A DNA stretch of 64,000 nt from Meandrina meandrites (GCA_963693305.1 OY855905.1:48958944-49022943); one strand, 5' to 3'; shown: positions 27,701 to 42,700, numbered from the stretch's first letter. Notes: a model not told the origin generated them from the letters alone. Numbers and translations: made by a program.

Positions 27701-30700
27701 ATTTCTGCCGTTAAATTGAATATTTCAAAAAACTAACTGCATATCTTTCAGTTACTCACCTAGCCCTGCAAACTGACAAACTTTGAGCGAAATCGATTTT
27801 TTGACCGTGGCCACAATTTCTATGGTTTTTACTGACACTCACTCTTAACAGCCGAGAAATTAGCATTTTTTTCCAACGTGCTTTTAAAGTACTCCAAATG
27901 AAATGTTTAATTTTTTAAAACATGTACACCCTTCAGTTGCGATAGCTCAATTGATAGAGAGCAGTTCTGTGCAAAAGGCACCATTTGCCAGGTTGTTGGT
28001 TCGAACCCAGACGGTATCATGAAGTTTCTTTTCTAGGCTAATTTTAATCAGTAAAGTTTTAAATTTTAAATAGAAAGGTAACATGGACGCAGCAATATTA
28101 TGAGGATGCAGGTCAATGGAAAGCCCGCTATTTCAGTGAGACTTCCGCCGCTGAAATCAATGGAATGAGAACGCTGCTGGTGTAGAAAAACAGCAGCGAA
28201 ACTGATGTCTCCATCGGAGCAATTACGTAGTGATAAGCAATTACATTAAAGGTAAATATCCCGACTATTGAATGATAAAGCTCACAAGCCATTATGAAAA
28301 AATAGTTTACAACAAAGCAACCTTTAATTATTTTATCATTAAAGTCAATTAATGGAAAATAAATGCAAAAATAAAAAAACAACAACAACAACAACACAAT
28401 AAAGGGTGTTCCCCGTCAAATTTTGTTGTTGCTGGAGTACAGGGCTTATTGTTGAAACAAAAAGCAAAACAAAAATCCTTCTAAAACATCTTAACGGCAG
28501 GTGGATACAAAATATCACAAAAAAATAAATAAATAATTACACAAACAAGTAATAAAATAAATGAAATTAAATAACAGTATTCGTTTAGCGCGAATACTAG
28601 ACCTATTGAACTGAAATTTTGTGGTAAACTTCTAAATGTGATTCGCATTAAGGGGGGGAAATGTTGTCTGATTCGAATCATTGATAGCCGAGATATAAGC
28701 AGTTATGTACAATTTGCCCATACATTCCCTGCAATTATGTAAATCATTTTTTCCATTAAATAATTCTACAGCACGAATACTATATCTTTTGACCTAAACT
28801 TTGAATACAAGTATCTCTCTATGACTCTTATTAATCATACGTTTTTAGTTTTGGTGAACATCATTTATGAACGGAGAAATTTGCAATTCAGCGCAACATG
28901 CCCATACATTCTCTGTAATAAGCATGCCCATACATTCTCTGTATGGATCGGTAACTAAAACGATTAAATAATTCTACAGCTCGACTACTTAACCTTACGA
29001 TCTAAAACATGGTGGAAAGTATCTCTATATGTCTCTTATTAAGCCTCCAATTTTGTATCTGTGTAAATCATCGAGGAGTCGAGGAATTTGCAATTCTTTG
29101 CAACGTGCCCATTCGATGCCCATACATTGCTCTGTATTATTAAGCGTCCATGTTTGTAACTTGTGTGGACCATTGAGAAGCCGAGAAATTAGTAAATCTT
29201 TGCAACGTGCCCATTCGATGTCCATACATTGCTCTGTAATTATATAAATCATGTCTGCGATTAAGGTGGCTCCATATTTATTCCGGGCGCACTTGTCCAT
29301 GACAAACTTTGCGTTATAACTTTTTAGTCTTTGACGCGATGGCGGTGAAACTTTAGGAAAATGTTCACCTATCATTCGGTAATAGTAATCTGAAATTCGA
29401 TTTAACTGGATAAAAATATTTTTGATATTACTGGCAATTAATTAGACCCCACTTTTTACAAAAAATCGAGTCTAGAAAAAAATTTTGCTGTTAGATTTTG
29501 GCTAAACTTCTGAAATCAGCTTATATTGACTAAATACATATAATAGTCAAGTTTCAGAAAAATCGTCGGAACAGAATCGCTGAAATATTAAGGTCACCTA
29601 AATTCGACACTTAAATTCTATTGAAATGTTCTTTTCTTGGCGCCTGTTGTGAAAACAAGCTACGAACCCAAATTTCTGCAAGAAGCATCCCCAATGCTTG
29701 CTAATTCAATGTGCCTCGCCGATTTGCGATCGTGACAACCGTTAAAAAGTATTTGCTTTCCCAGTAAACATTACAAAATGATCGAAAACCTTCTCAAACC
29801 AACAAAGTTACATTTGTCAAAAATTTTTCAAAATTACACCGCAGTTTTGTGTCAAACTCCTTCCAAACAAACTTCAGGATACTGCAATGTTTTTGCATCG
29901 ATTTTTGCTGCTGTACGATGCTGTAAATTGGAGAATTTATGTTGGGATTTCAAGCGGCTCCGCGACTGTTCTCTGGCCAAGCGGACGAGCAGTTTTGTTT
30001 ATGTAGTTCTGAATACGAAATGAGCACGTGCGTTATTTATTGCACGAATTCGCACCTTTTCAAGGTGTATTTGATATGCGCGCTCAGGAGAGGAGGGAAG
30101 ATGTACGCTCAATGAAAGTAACAATGAGGTGTATTGTAATTTATTGTGGAGATTATCGAGCTGTCACTAACAGCAATAAGTCACATAAGAGTTGAACAAA
30201 CGATTGCAATTGTTCTAAAGGATACGCAGATGAAATAAATTCTTTGTTTTGAGCTTGAATGCAGTGGCGAAGTGGACGAGTAGTTTTGTTTAGATTTACA
30301 ATGGCAGATTTTATAACTGCTGCACCTCCTGGGCGCGCATATCAAATACACCCCCCTTGAAAAGGTGCGAGTTCGTGCAAAAAATAACGCACGTTTGTTA
30401 ATGGAATATAAATGCCCAGGGTTCAGGGCTTATTGTTGAAAATTCAAAAAATAAAATAGAAATTCCAACAAAATAAAATGCTTCTGAAACATTTTAACGA
30501 CATGTGGATACAAAAAGCCACAAAAATGTTTGTAAATAAATAAATAAGTAAATAAATATCTTCATTGACCACTTCCCCGAAGGCGCTTTCCAGGGCCAAT
30601 TGTTAACAAACACTGAAACAAATATTGTAAACAAACACTGTCTCTTTAGTAATCAAAACCTTTTTGCGGTTGTCCATATTTTTAGTCTTCCGAGGCCCTC

Positions 30701-33700
30701 AGTAGTACAGCTACCTCATATTTTTATCACTTACCTTCAAAACACTGTTCAGTGTAGACTCAGTAATATACGTTTCGGCCTGAACTTCAATTCCACGGCC
30801 CATAATGTAATTTTTAGCAATTGCATTTTTATCCCCGCTGAACTTTGTTTCAATGTAATATTCCCGGATGTTTATATACGGACACTCCTGGGCTATCTTC
30901 TCCATTGCCCACTTACACGCGTGCCACGTGGTTACGGTGACACCATTTTGGCCAGCAGCATCAGCAGAATCGTAGACAAATTCCATCAGAAGATTACGGC
31001 CTGAAAAAAAAGATTTATATGATGATCATCATCATCATCATCATCATCATCATTTTCAGTTTTTATTTTCTGTTTTTTTTTTCCTGGCTTCTTGTGCATC
31101 TTGGGCAAAACCAAACTCAGCTATTATACTTTTATGTGGTTATGGTTAACAACCATGTCCACTTTCGGAAATGTTTTGATCAAAACGCTGATCAAAACAA
31201 GCAATTATCAAATCACTGAGCGAATTTGGAGTCTCGTGATGCGAGGTGTGTTGTCGTGAAATTCTCTAGTTTCTCGATTGAAAATTGCTACTAGCCAGTT
31301 CCAGGCGTTCGGTTAGTTAGGGAGCAGCGCGAAATTCGAGATTAGCGTCACGAACGACGAGCCAAAAAATTGGCAAGGGGACTAACACCTCTCCCGTCAT
31401 TTTTCGCTCGCCGTTTTCGCGCTGCTCCCCGACTAGAACAGGCCAAACTGCTAATTGTTACGGAACTCAAATTTAGAACAATCAAGTGCAAAAGGAGAAA
31501 AAATGCCTTTGATTTCTCTTGGACAGTGATAAGTGGAGACGAGTGCGTGTATTACTCTTCTGTGTCGCGCGCGATACACATAAACAACACTTAGTTTAGG
31601 TAAAATATAAAGCCGGGAAGCTGTGGATTCCGATCTAAACTGCGGCTCCAACTATTTACGCTGTATCGATCAAGGATTTCTGCATCCCCAACCTGTGTTA
31701 AGATAGCCTTTGCGTCTAACTTATAATATAACTAATATAAATTAAAAGAATGTGTTAATAGCGTTGTAGAAGCCACAGAAACTGATCTCTCTACTAGTCT
31801 GGAGAATTGAATGTGGTAAATAGAACACTCGCGGAAGGAAACGATACATTAGAATGTAAATCAAACAGCCTGGCTTGGTGGCACAATATTAAGAGGTGGT
31901 CTTTGTTAAAACCACCCACTCAATTTCGCGTCAAAAATAATTTTGCCTGAAACTCTGTCAACTGAAAGCCTTTACCGAAGAAAGAACTACAGTCCGACCT
32001 CTATTAAGCGGCCACCCTCGGGACTTTGAAAAGTGGCCGCTTAATAGAGGTACAATATAAATTGGATAGAAATGGCAGTAACCATGATTTTATTGACTCT
32101 ATATAGCAAAATGCTTTTAAAAAGTGAACATATATGAAGATAAATCCAAAATTCAATGTAAAAAACATCAAGTGCATTTCTAGCCCATCCATAGCTCTAG
32201 CTCTAACACAGAGGGCACGCAGTTGAAATGTACAGTTATTACGTGTGAAAAATGATCACAAAGTAGCTGATCTCTTTCCCTGTGATGTTGCGGAGTTATC
32301 AGCGCAGTCAAAGTACAACAGCGAGCAGCAATGCCAGGACATTAATTTTGTAAGTTAGGGTACAATTTGTATCAAACTGTATCTTGAGAACTGACTTATA
32401 GTCGTAATTTGCTTTTCTAAGTCGTTTTATGATTTGGGAAATTTTTTGGAAGTGTTCTTTTTGGCACAAACGTTCAGCGGTCTTCTCTTTTGTGCGGACC
32501 TCTGTGGAAGCACAATAACGTCGGTACTCGATTGTTTCGATCTACACGGTAAATGGACATGAATGGAGATATTTCTTCGAATTTAAGCCATCAAATCGCG
32601 ACTTCCCTCCCTATAAACGAGGCTTTGCGGTTTTATCGTCTGATTCTCGAAGAAATTCAGCTCTGAAACGAAGTTTAATAGGCTTTTTAGTGCAAAATGT
32701 GGTCATGGTTTCGAGCCAGTTTGGATCGCTATTAAACGAAGGACTCGATAAATGCCGTGCTCAAGTTTCGAAGGGAATACTTACTTATTTGCTGGAGTTA
32801 TTATGGAATTTAGCAATCTCAGGATTGGAAAATATCTGACGTTGGACATGGACCGAGTTGAGAAGCAGGTAAGCTGTATTTCTGACAAAATCTGCTTGAG
32901 ATATACTGATTTCAATGTAGGCGAAAAAATCACAAATGCTTGTGTATGTGATGATACAAACGGACATAACTTTTAAAATACTGAAAACGTACATGGGATT
33001 TTGCATATTTTTGCAGATGAAGGACTGCACTTTTCGGCTGTATAGGCGTTTCCAAAAGTGGACATGATCCTAGACTGTAAATAGTAACAGAACTTCGTGT
33101 CGGCCAAGTTTGTCTGTATTCATAACTATGATTTAACAAATCGAACCTCCGCTTCGTGGTCGTCCGATTTTGTTAATAACTTGCGAGATGACTCCACTCC
33201 AGAAAGATAAGGAAGATATCAAAAGATTATATAAGTTATCATAAGACACTGTAAACTGTACCGATTAAGCCTTGCTATTTTCTAGTGTATTACGCAACAA
33301 GTAGTAACAGAGATGTGTAGAATGAAGTAATTATATAAGGAAAGAGGAGGGTGAAGCAATACCGATAAACCATGGTTCCACCGATTGAAGCTTGCAGTGT
33401 TGGCTGACCTCGCTTGCTTTTGATTTCAGCTCGTCCAAATGGGCAATAAGCCATTCAGACAGTTGGTGAGCTTGCTGCATGGAGTCAGTAACAAAATGTG
33501 GCACTCTCGTGATCTGGCGCTTTATAACACGTGCCGTGACACCTCCACACCTGAAATGAACAGTGATGGAAAGCGGTAGATTTCATTTAACTGTGAATTT
33601 CCAGGGGAGGAGGGAGGACTTAACCTTTGTTACAAGGGGTGCCACTGGTGGCTTGAAACGCTGACCCCAATGCCTACCCTGTGTAGAACAGCACTGTCAT

Positions 33701-36700
33701 TTAAGGCCCTGTTAATGACAAAAGAACAACATCCACATTCCCTAGCGGCTAATTAACAGCGTTGAACCTCAGTCCTGAAAATGATCCAAGAAGAACGTCT
33801 AAGATTTGCCATTGCTAAATACTTGATGATATTAGGGACCTTAAAATAGCAAGGACGGGACGAGCTAGGACGGCTACTGGAAGTAAATTTACATAACCAG
33901 GAGTGAACCAGGCATTCTCGACTCATCTCCCTGCCTTCCTTGTCTCGTTGAGGACGTCATTTCACCCGATTAGCCGTCGTATCGAGAATGTCAGTATTTT
34001 ACGTTTGTTTTTGCTTGACAAATGTTCTGATAGACGTTATTTTCAGTTACACATTTATTAGCTTTGCATTTTTCGTGATTGTAGCGTAGCAATACGTTGA
34101 AATTCGGAAAAAAGTGAAAATATTTCTTGCCTGTTCGTTAGTGTTTTAGTCGCTGTCAAAGAGAATAAATCAGTGTAAGTACAGCTGGGGAAATTATATA
34201 AGAACGAGCTTCTTGAAAGCACATATCGAGCAAATGAAATAAATGCACATAAACAAATCGATCTTTAGTTGTGTCTTCATAACTCCCGGAACTTGAGGCA
34301 CCGAGAATCTTGAAAAACGTCTTTTAATGAGCAAGCCAACAGCTAACTAACTACTTTCTACAATGTACGAGCTTTTATGCCATCTTAGGGTACGCTTGGG
34401 ACAACAGCCAAACACTGGCCAGGTAGCTAAAAACAAATTACTTGGATGCACATCCCAAGCGTACGCAGCTGACTTCCTTAGGCAAGCAAAGATTAACCAA
34501 TCGAAACTGGAAAAACACAACTGTTTTAAGGGAAAGCTAACCTTGGCTCTAATTAGGGAAAGTAGTAGCCAAGGTTGCAAGAAAGACAAAAACATAATCA
34601 CAAGTGGGGTGTTTTTCTGAGCGTGGGATCTCTGGGCAAACAGGAAAGGTGTGTCGGTTAATCTTGGCTTGCCAAAACGACCTTTGATCAGAAAAGTAAT
34701 CAAAGGCCCTTTGGGCTGTCTCGTGTCAGTCAAAAAGAGATTAAAATATACTTTACTAAATAGTTATTATAAAAGTAAATGTTTTGCTAGGCCGCAAAAA
34801 GCTTGTATGTTATTTACGCTTGCAATATTTACAGGGAGTTCATTAAAGACTTTCGCGCCACTAAAAAAATAGGTGTTGTTGGAAATTTTACCATACCCGG
34901 GGATAGGGAAAGCAGAGACGGGGGAACATATTTTTTGCTGGGATAATATTTAGTCTTCTTTTTCCATACGCGGGAAATAAAAATGGCGAACAGGCGGGAA
35001 AACAAAATGACAGAACACATATTATTTATGATTTTTACCAAAAAAACGTCCGTCCTCTCTATTTCCGACGCAAACTGAACGCAAGAGGAATTGAGCGTTA
35101 CTCGAAGCACTCGTCTCCCACTTCACCTCCTTGTGCCGACGTTTTGCGCTGTTTTCCATTTCTTTTGTTATTTATTGCCCGTTTTTAACGATCTAAGAAC
35201 AATATCAGAAAATAGAGTATTTCATACATGTTTCTTGTGACGAAAACGCTGAAAATAGAAATTCCGATATGTTTGTAACGAACGTTTTACACTGCACATA
35301 ACCAGGCAAATAGCATTCCCAAGGTAAATAACACCATGGTAAACTCACCGCGGGAATACGTTACCGAGGCGTTTGCGGTCACACACTTAACACTTTACCA
35401 AGGTCACTTTTTCATAATGTTTTCGGCGCGAAATGCGAAAATGGGTAATTCGAGGGTGCTTGCTTAGCATCATCTCGCTTTTATTATTTATACTCTTTCG
35501 ACAGTCCTCTACTGCTTTGTTATGTCAGTATTTCAGACAGCGAAGAAACAGAAGGCGAAGACTCCGTTTACATAAATCTCTTTGTTGGATTTTTCTAAAC
35601 CTTGAGATGAAATCGAAATACATATAAGAAAAGTACTATAGATCTTCCTTGACTAGTGTTGTATTTTAAACGCCAAATTTCGAACAAATCAGCAAGCCAT
35701 CAAGCCATGATTCTAAGAAAGACCACGTTTTTGCTGCCTTGAACACGCAAAGTTGACTTCAGGAAATCTAAACCTCACGCCATCATATTTAATTTCAAAT
35801 TTCTCTGTTTATTTTATTTGCTTACATGGCTTATCTTTGAGGTTTGCCTCACGATTGGTCATTTTATCTTGGGGTACTTGGAAAACCTACCTATTTGCCT
35901 CGGTAACTTTCATGGGCGATTCTTTTGTTCTTTTTCACACCGCCATAAATTTACGTTGGGGGAACATTTTGCTGAGATAATTTTTAATTTTTTTCATAAG
36001 CGGGAAATAAAAATGGCGAACAGGCCATGAAAATGACAAAACACCCGGGAAAACAAAATTACAAAGCACGCGGAAAAACAAAATGACAGAGCACATATTA
36101 TTTATGATATTTACCAAAAAAAACGTCCTCTCTATTTGTGAGTTTCCCGAGGTAAAGAGCCCTTTTACCATGTTAAAAGGACGATGTGTAACCGCAACTA
36201 GTAGTATAGTCGGAGTCTGACTAAAACCATCTCGGGCGCACCTAAATTTCTAACCTCTTTAGGAGACTAGTAGTCAGGGACCAAAAATCAAACCACGCTC
36301 ACAAGCTCGCGTGCCTTGATTTTTGGTCCCTGACTATATGTATCGGTGTATACCAATATTCAGCAGGCTATCGGTTTCAAACTTTATTCTGTTTAGCGGC
36401 AGAAGCCATAGAAGCGTAGTAATGATAAATCACAATGTAGTATATAGTATGTAGTTCGAAATCTGCAAAGTAATACAAACTGTCTATTTATGGTCTTCAG
36501 ATAATAGAACGAAATACGAAAGAATATTTACCCGATGGCCTTCAGATGTTGTCTTATCGCAGTTGTTTCTGTGTCAATCAGTAATACAGTAATTAGGCAA
36601 TTATCATTTGTCACGTGTTATGCGCGCGTAATTAAGAAATTATAATCAATGACGATACACTATAGTCTCCTAAAGAGGAAAGAAATTTAGGAGCTGCTCG

Positions 36701-39700
36701 ATAGTTTTAGTCAGACTCCGACTATACTACTTAGGAAAAAAGGACGCAGGAAACATAAACAGAGGGCGGCAGGAAACATAGGGGACAAGCAATTAGAGAA
36801 TTGACACCGTGCTGTATAACCCCAGATTATATAATTAATAAAAAAATATTTTTCTACATAGTATACAATGGACGAAATAGACTTCGGTTCATTAGAAAAT
36901 GTTACCACCGAATCTCTCGAACAGGAACTTGCAAAAATAGACCCCGCAGAACTGCGTTATTTATCACAACTTCTTTCAGAAAACGTACCCGCAGTGAAAA
37001 AGATAATAAAGAATGTGCTAGAAGAACCAATTCCAGAAACCACAAAGAAGCGTTTACGACCACCTTTACAACCAAAACCTTACCAACCAATAGCACCACC
37101 TAGAAAAAGGAACAGAAGACAACAACTTCTGAGACAATTCGACCCCATTAAACCGAATAAAATAAGAAATGTGACAGACTACCAGAATGAGATTCTGGAT
37201 CTTTATGAAGACACAAAATTTGAGGGTGAAGAGAAAAGCGGGAGGCGGTTCACGAGATGGCGCATCATAAAAGATCTGAATAAAGACCAAACAGCAAGAT
37301 TTATGGAAAAAATAAGAAAAAAAGTAAGAACATCATTTTTCATAAGGTATATTTACGCAATTAGTTTACGCAACATTGAAGACGGCACCTTTCTAACTTT
37401 TTACCAATCTGAAAAAGGCTCGCGAAGGATAAACAAACTAGAAGACGCGGAAAACTGGATAAGGGAAAAGGAGGAAGAACGTCTAGAAATAGATAATATC
37501 GAAAGGCCAGACACAAAATGGGCCTTTGACCACTACTTCTCAGTTGATGTAAGAGTTTTGATTGACCGTAAACCGCTTATGGGGACAGGCCCATTACCAG
37601 ACTGGCTGCGTAAACAAGCAAACACGGGGAGAAAACAAGCAATGGTTGCACTGGACACGTATAGGGATAACCTGTGTTTATGGCGCTGTATCGCTGTGCA
37701 TAAAGGTGCAAGGCCAGATCGAAGCACAGAAGCAGCCCGCGGTCTGGCCAAGAGTTTCTTCAAGCTCCGCGAAACACCGACCAATTGCGTAAAAACCTCA
37801 CTAGATGAAATAGAAAAGGTAGAAATGCACCTGAACAAGGAAGTTGCTGTCGCAGATTGGCTCGGAATAAGAGTTTATATACCAGAGCGTTTAGATGATA
37901 AAGAAGTAGTATGGCATCTGACAAGAAATCCGTCACCAAAGTTAAAAAACATCATGACAATAGGAATTTATGGAGAGCACGCATTTTTGATAAAAGACAT
38001 AACAAAGTTAGCGAAAACTTACGAATGCAACCATTGCCACGCAAGATTCACAAAGGTTTGCAATCTCCAACGTCATGCTGATAGATGCGCCCAAGGGAAA
38101 ACTGTAATAGATTGCCCAGGAGAAAAGGTGGAAGCGCCGCAGTCAGCGTATCAGAAAGCATTTTACCCGAAGCAAAAAGCCTCGAAAGAATCAATACAGT
38201 GGTTGGAGTACGTGGCAAAGCACTGGAAAATTCCAATAGCCCACGCAATGTCAGGGCACGGAGGAGAGCGATGGGTAGAGAACAGGCCAGTTGACGGGTA
38301 TAACCATGAGAGAAAGTTAGTTCTACAATATCACGGATGCCACTGGCATGGGTGTCCAAAATGTTACCGTGATCGTAACACAGAAATAGAACATTGCGGA
38401 AGAACAAGAGAAGAACTCTTCCAAGCAACAAAGAGGAGAACGGCATATCTCCGAAAGAAAGGATACAAAGTAATAGAGTGTTGGGCGTGCGAAGTCGGAG
38501 ACAAATATGTAGAAGAACTCCCAGAAGCAAAAACAAAAAGTTACCCGCACGCAATTTTATATGATTTTGAGGCATACGGAGACAAAAATCAGCGGAAGGA
38601 GCTGACAGACAGACTCACAATCGAGAACGTACACGTCCCAGTCTCGGTTAGCATCGGCGACACGCATGAAAGAGAGCCAACCCATATCTGCGAAAAAGAT
38701 CCCACAGAGCTGATCCGCAAGTTCGCAGAAGAGTTAGAAAGACGCGGAAAAAACATCAGGAAACGAGTAAGAGATGAATTTATGCCAGCAGACATCACCC
38801 TGCTACCAAAAGACCAAAAGAAAAAAATAGAGGAATGGTGCGACCAGGTCCCAGTACTCGGCTTCAACTCGGGGAAATACGATCTCAATCTAATAAAGGC
38901 ACACTTCGTTAAAAAGCTGGCGGACACAGCCAGCAAAGTCAGAGTGGCGAAGAACAGTAACAAAATAATGTTCTTACTGACAAAAGGCTTCCGTTTTCTA
39001 GACATAATGAACTACCTCGGACCAGGAACCTCATACGAGAAATGGGTAAAAGCCTACGACTGCGAGACAACAAAATCATGGCTCCCATACGAGTGGTTCG
39101 ACGATATTAAAAAGCTGGATTATCCAGGATTGCCGGATTACCTAGATTGGTACTCAAAATTGAAAGGAGGCTTTATATTAAAACTGACAGAATGGAAAGC
39201 CTGCAAACAGACGTTCAGGGAAGAGGGGATGAAAATATTTAAAGACTGGGTGCGGTACTACAACAATCTAGATGTAGCCCCAGGATTAGAGGCGCTGGAA
39301 AAGATGAGAAACTTCTACACAGAAAAGGGGATTGATATAATGAAAGATGCAGTCAGCATCCCAGGAGTAAGCTTGCACTACCTGTTAAAGGGAGCAATAG
39401 AGCGCAACGCAGAACTATACGCCCCAAGCAAAGAAGCATATGAGATGTTAAAAGAAGCTGTTGTTGGAGGGCCGAGCCTCGTTTTTACAAGGTACCATGA
39501 AGTGGGAAAAACCAGAATAAGGTCACATCAAGTTGCAAATCCACAACTGTGCCAAAACATTCTCGGCTACGATGCCAACGCGCTGTATCTCTCCACAATG
39601 CTAAAAGATATGCCCTGCGGAAAAGAAAGAGTTGAACACTACGATGACGATTTGGTAATGCCCATGGTACTAACACAACATCTCAAAGAAGGAAGCTGGT

Positions 39701-42700
39701 TCGGGTTTGCGGAAGTAGACATAGAGATTCCGAAGCACTTACACCCGAAGTTCGAAGAAATGTGCCCATTCTTCTACAACAAAGTGGTGCCAGCGGAAGC
39801 AGTACCCGAGCATATGATCAAATACTTGACGGACACAGGCAAAGCGCGGAGACGGGAGAAAACTTGTGGGAGCATTATCGGCACAGAGGATACTACTATA
39901 TGCACCGCTGTTGAAATGGTACATAAACCACGGGGCGGAAATAACAAAGGTATATCGGACAATTGACTACAAACCAGCAAAAATCTTCCCCTGGTTTGTA
40001 GAACAAGTCACGGAGGCCCGCCGGACAGGAGATGTAGAAAAAAGCAAAGCACTGCTGGCGGATATATTTAAACTGTTGGGAAACAGTGGGTATGGAAAGC
40101 TCATCGAAGCCTTGGAACGGCAAACAAACGTGATATACACAAAGGATGAAAAGGTAGTTGACAGAGCAATGCGAAGCACGTATTTTACCACTTTTGATGA
40201 GATAGGAGCAGCGTATGAGTTAGAAAGCCGAAAGCCCCGGATCACAATAAGACGTCCATTTCAGATAGGAATCGCGGTATACCAGCTGGCAAAGCTGAGG
40301 ATGTTGGAATTTTATTATGACTTCCTGGACAGGTACATTGACAGAAAGGATTTCGAGCTGATCCAGATGGACACGGACAGCAACTATTTGGCCATCTCGG
40401 GTAAGAAACTAGAAGACATTGTGCGCCCAGAGATGAAAGAAGAATTTGAGGCTCAAAAAAAGAATTGGTTGGCATGGGACAAGTGGAGTGGTAGAACACC
40501 CGGTCTGTTTAAGCAGGAGTTTGCGGGGGAGCGGATGATAGCGCTGTGCTCAAAATGTTATTTCGCAGATGACCGGGGAGAAAAGCAGAAGCTAAGCACA
40601 AAAGGTATGTCGAAGAACCAAAACATTATAACCTGGCAACGTTTCAAAGCGGCGTTGGAAGGCAACAAAGATATGGCAACAAACAGAGGGTTCCGGATGC
40701 GGGAAGGGAAAATAGTGACATACGAGCAGGAGAAGCTGGGGCTGAGTGCTTATTATGACAAACGATGGGTGCTGCCCGATGGGATACACACCGAACCTAT
40801 CGAATATCACATTTAGTTAACGTTAGTTGGTGGTAATTCTGTGTTGAGGGGTACAACAAGCAGTTCTTCACGCACGAAGCCACGCTTGGGCCCGTCATGC
40901 AAATAGTAGAGAACGGGCTGATTCGGTTTGGTAAAAGAACGTTCAATGTTGTAAACTTTCAAAGACCAGATTGGATCAGTGGCTCTTTTAACACCACCTT
41001 CAAGCTCGCCAGGTTGGTACAAATACCTAACATTCTCAATAGAGGGGAGCTTTTTTTCGCTTTCTCCAACAGGTCTCAAATAAGGTGTCGATGGCTTTGC
41101 ATAAACATTTTTTTCTTTGATGGCAACTACAGGTTTCTTGCCGATAAGGCTTGTGACTTCATTGTTCAGAGCGGCTACAACTTCAGGAAGTCTTTTTACC
41201 CACGCCGTAGACCGCTGGCCCTCGTTGCTACGCATTTCAACGGCGTACTGGTGCCCGAACAAGCGCTCAGCCAGGGTGCGGTTAAAACGTTCAACAATGG
41301 CCTGATCACGGTGAATGTCAACTCGCCCGCGCCGAATATATGTTTTGTGATTTTCCATTTCTTTTGTAACAGCGCCCATGAATTCGCGCCCAGGGTCAAC
41401 CTGCAGCAGTTCAGGCCATTTCAGAGGCGAGCGTTTGTAAATTCTCTTAAAAGCCAGGGCAACTTCATCAGAGTTTTTCGATGTCAAGGGTTCAGCTTCT
41501 TTGTAGCGGCTAGCCACGTCAACAACTGTGAGTGCATATTTGAAAACTTTGCGTCCGCGGGGAAGTTTGTCATGTGGCAAAAAAAGAAGATCTGCCTGAT
41601 GCACTTTGTTTGGTGTAGGAACGTCGAATTTCGGCCGAGGAATGCGCTTCGGCGCTGGGAGGAATATCTGCCAGAGTGCTTGCTTGAACAGCCACTTTTT
41701 TGCGGTTTCTTCTGGTACATTAGCAGCTTTGGATAATTTTTTGATTGCAGCAAAACCTTTCCAGTAGCCCCCAGGGCTATAGTATATCTTTGCGAGTTTG
41801 GCATCCATCTATAAGTAAGGAATTAAAAAAGTTTAAAGGAAACGGAAGGCAGCGTAGCCCAAAGCAAGAGCCCCGGCACCCACGAACATGAGTTCACCAT
41901 TTTTCTGCTGCTGGCTTGGTTGATAGAAATCTGAGAACTTGGGTTCTTTGGGGGGTATCATTTGTTTGTCAGGGTGCGCCTGGTTGTACAGTTTGAAGGC
42001 GTAGTCAGTGTTAGTAAAGTTCTGTTTGGCCTGCTCTTTTATTTGCGTGTTAGTCGCAATCCAGTCGAGAAGTTTGGTGCGGTCACGGGAGTATTTGGCG
42101 TAAGCCGCTTGATATGCCTCGAGAGCTTTGTCATGTCGTACTTTTTCATCAAGTGCAGCGTCACCTCCGCCATGTGCCATCGCAAGATAATTGCCGCCGA
42201 TAAAAGCCGCAGCATTCAATATAGCTCCACCAGCCATAATCGCGATACTTGCCATTGATCAACTTTGATAATTATATATCAGAGCAGAGTTTTTTCAAAT
42301 AAAAATCTTGGGGTGTGGGATTGGCAACTTTGTTGCCGAGTGACTCAGTTGCTGATCCCCCACTTACATGCTGGTGGGAAGGATTTTTTGGTCCTCGAGG
42401 TACTGTTTGAGCGCAATGCTACCTGCCATGACGGCGGTGAACTTCACGTAGTTCATAGCACTGCTGCTGGGGTCAGAAGTAAAATTCTCTTTCACAACCT
42501 TTTTTGCGACCCAGCCGATGCCGGCGGCAAAACCAGGTGATAGTAGCCGCGTCTGTGATTGTTTTAACAAGCTTGTTATCTGACATTATTATGTAAGTAT
42601 AAAAAAACCAACAAAAGTTTAAATCAAAATTAATTATTTGTCTCTTCAGTGGGGTTTACCCCACACCCCATCAACTTTGTTGATACGTCCGGGTCAAATA

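Larger units (their letters stand above)
20153..27844. mobile_element. 7.7-kb DNA transposon with TTAA target duplication
   Basis: The ends GAGTGAATGTCA and TGACACTCACTC lie next to TTAA on both sides (20149-20152 and 27845-27848). Terminal inverted repeats extend about 210 bp (20153-20363 and 27628-27844), sharing GTGGCCACGGTCAAAAAATC and ACTGAAAGATATGCAGTTAG. Removing the element and one TTAA restores a satellite unit (GTGAATCAT-TTAA-CAGCCGAGAAATT), which supports a clean insertion. The interior encodes a multi-exon transposase-like gene on the minus strand. A TTAA duplication is known for piggyBac and Kolobok. The superfamily is not settled from sequence alone. Confidence 0.88.
27849..29268. 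repeat. Satellite, right part, with SINE insertion
   Basis: A half unit (27849-27880, CAGCCGAGAAATTAGCA...CAACGTGC) follows the transposon. Units resume at about 28571-29268 with the same words as the left part at ~190-200 bp spacing (near 28590, 28775, 28977). The gap 27930-28565 holds a tRNA-derived SINE and another dispersed repeat. Confidence 0.7.

Noticed and set aside
36902..39980. Several 60-175 codon frames antisense to the polymerase
   Set aside because: They are low-quality shadows of the polymerase reading frame with no motif of their own.
40897..41736. 279-codon plus-strand frame antisense to the integrase
   Set aside because: The minus-strand integrase has all catalytic residues. 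The plus frame is Phe/Arg-rich noise.
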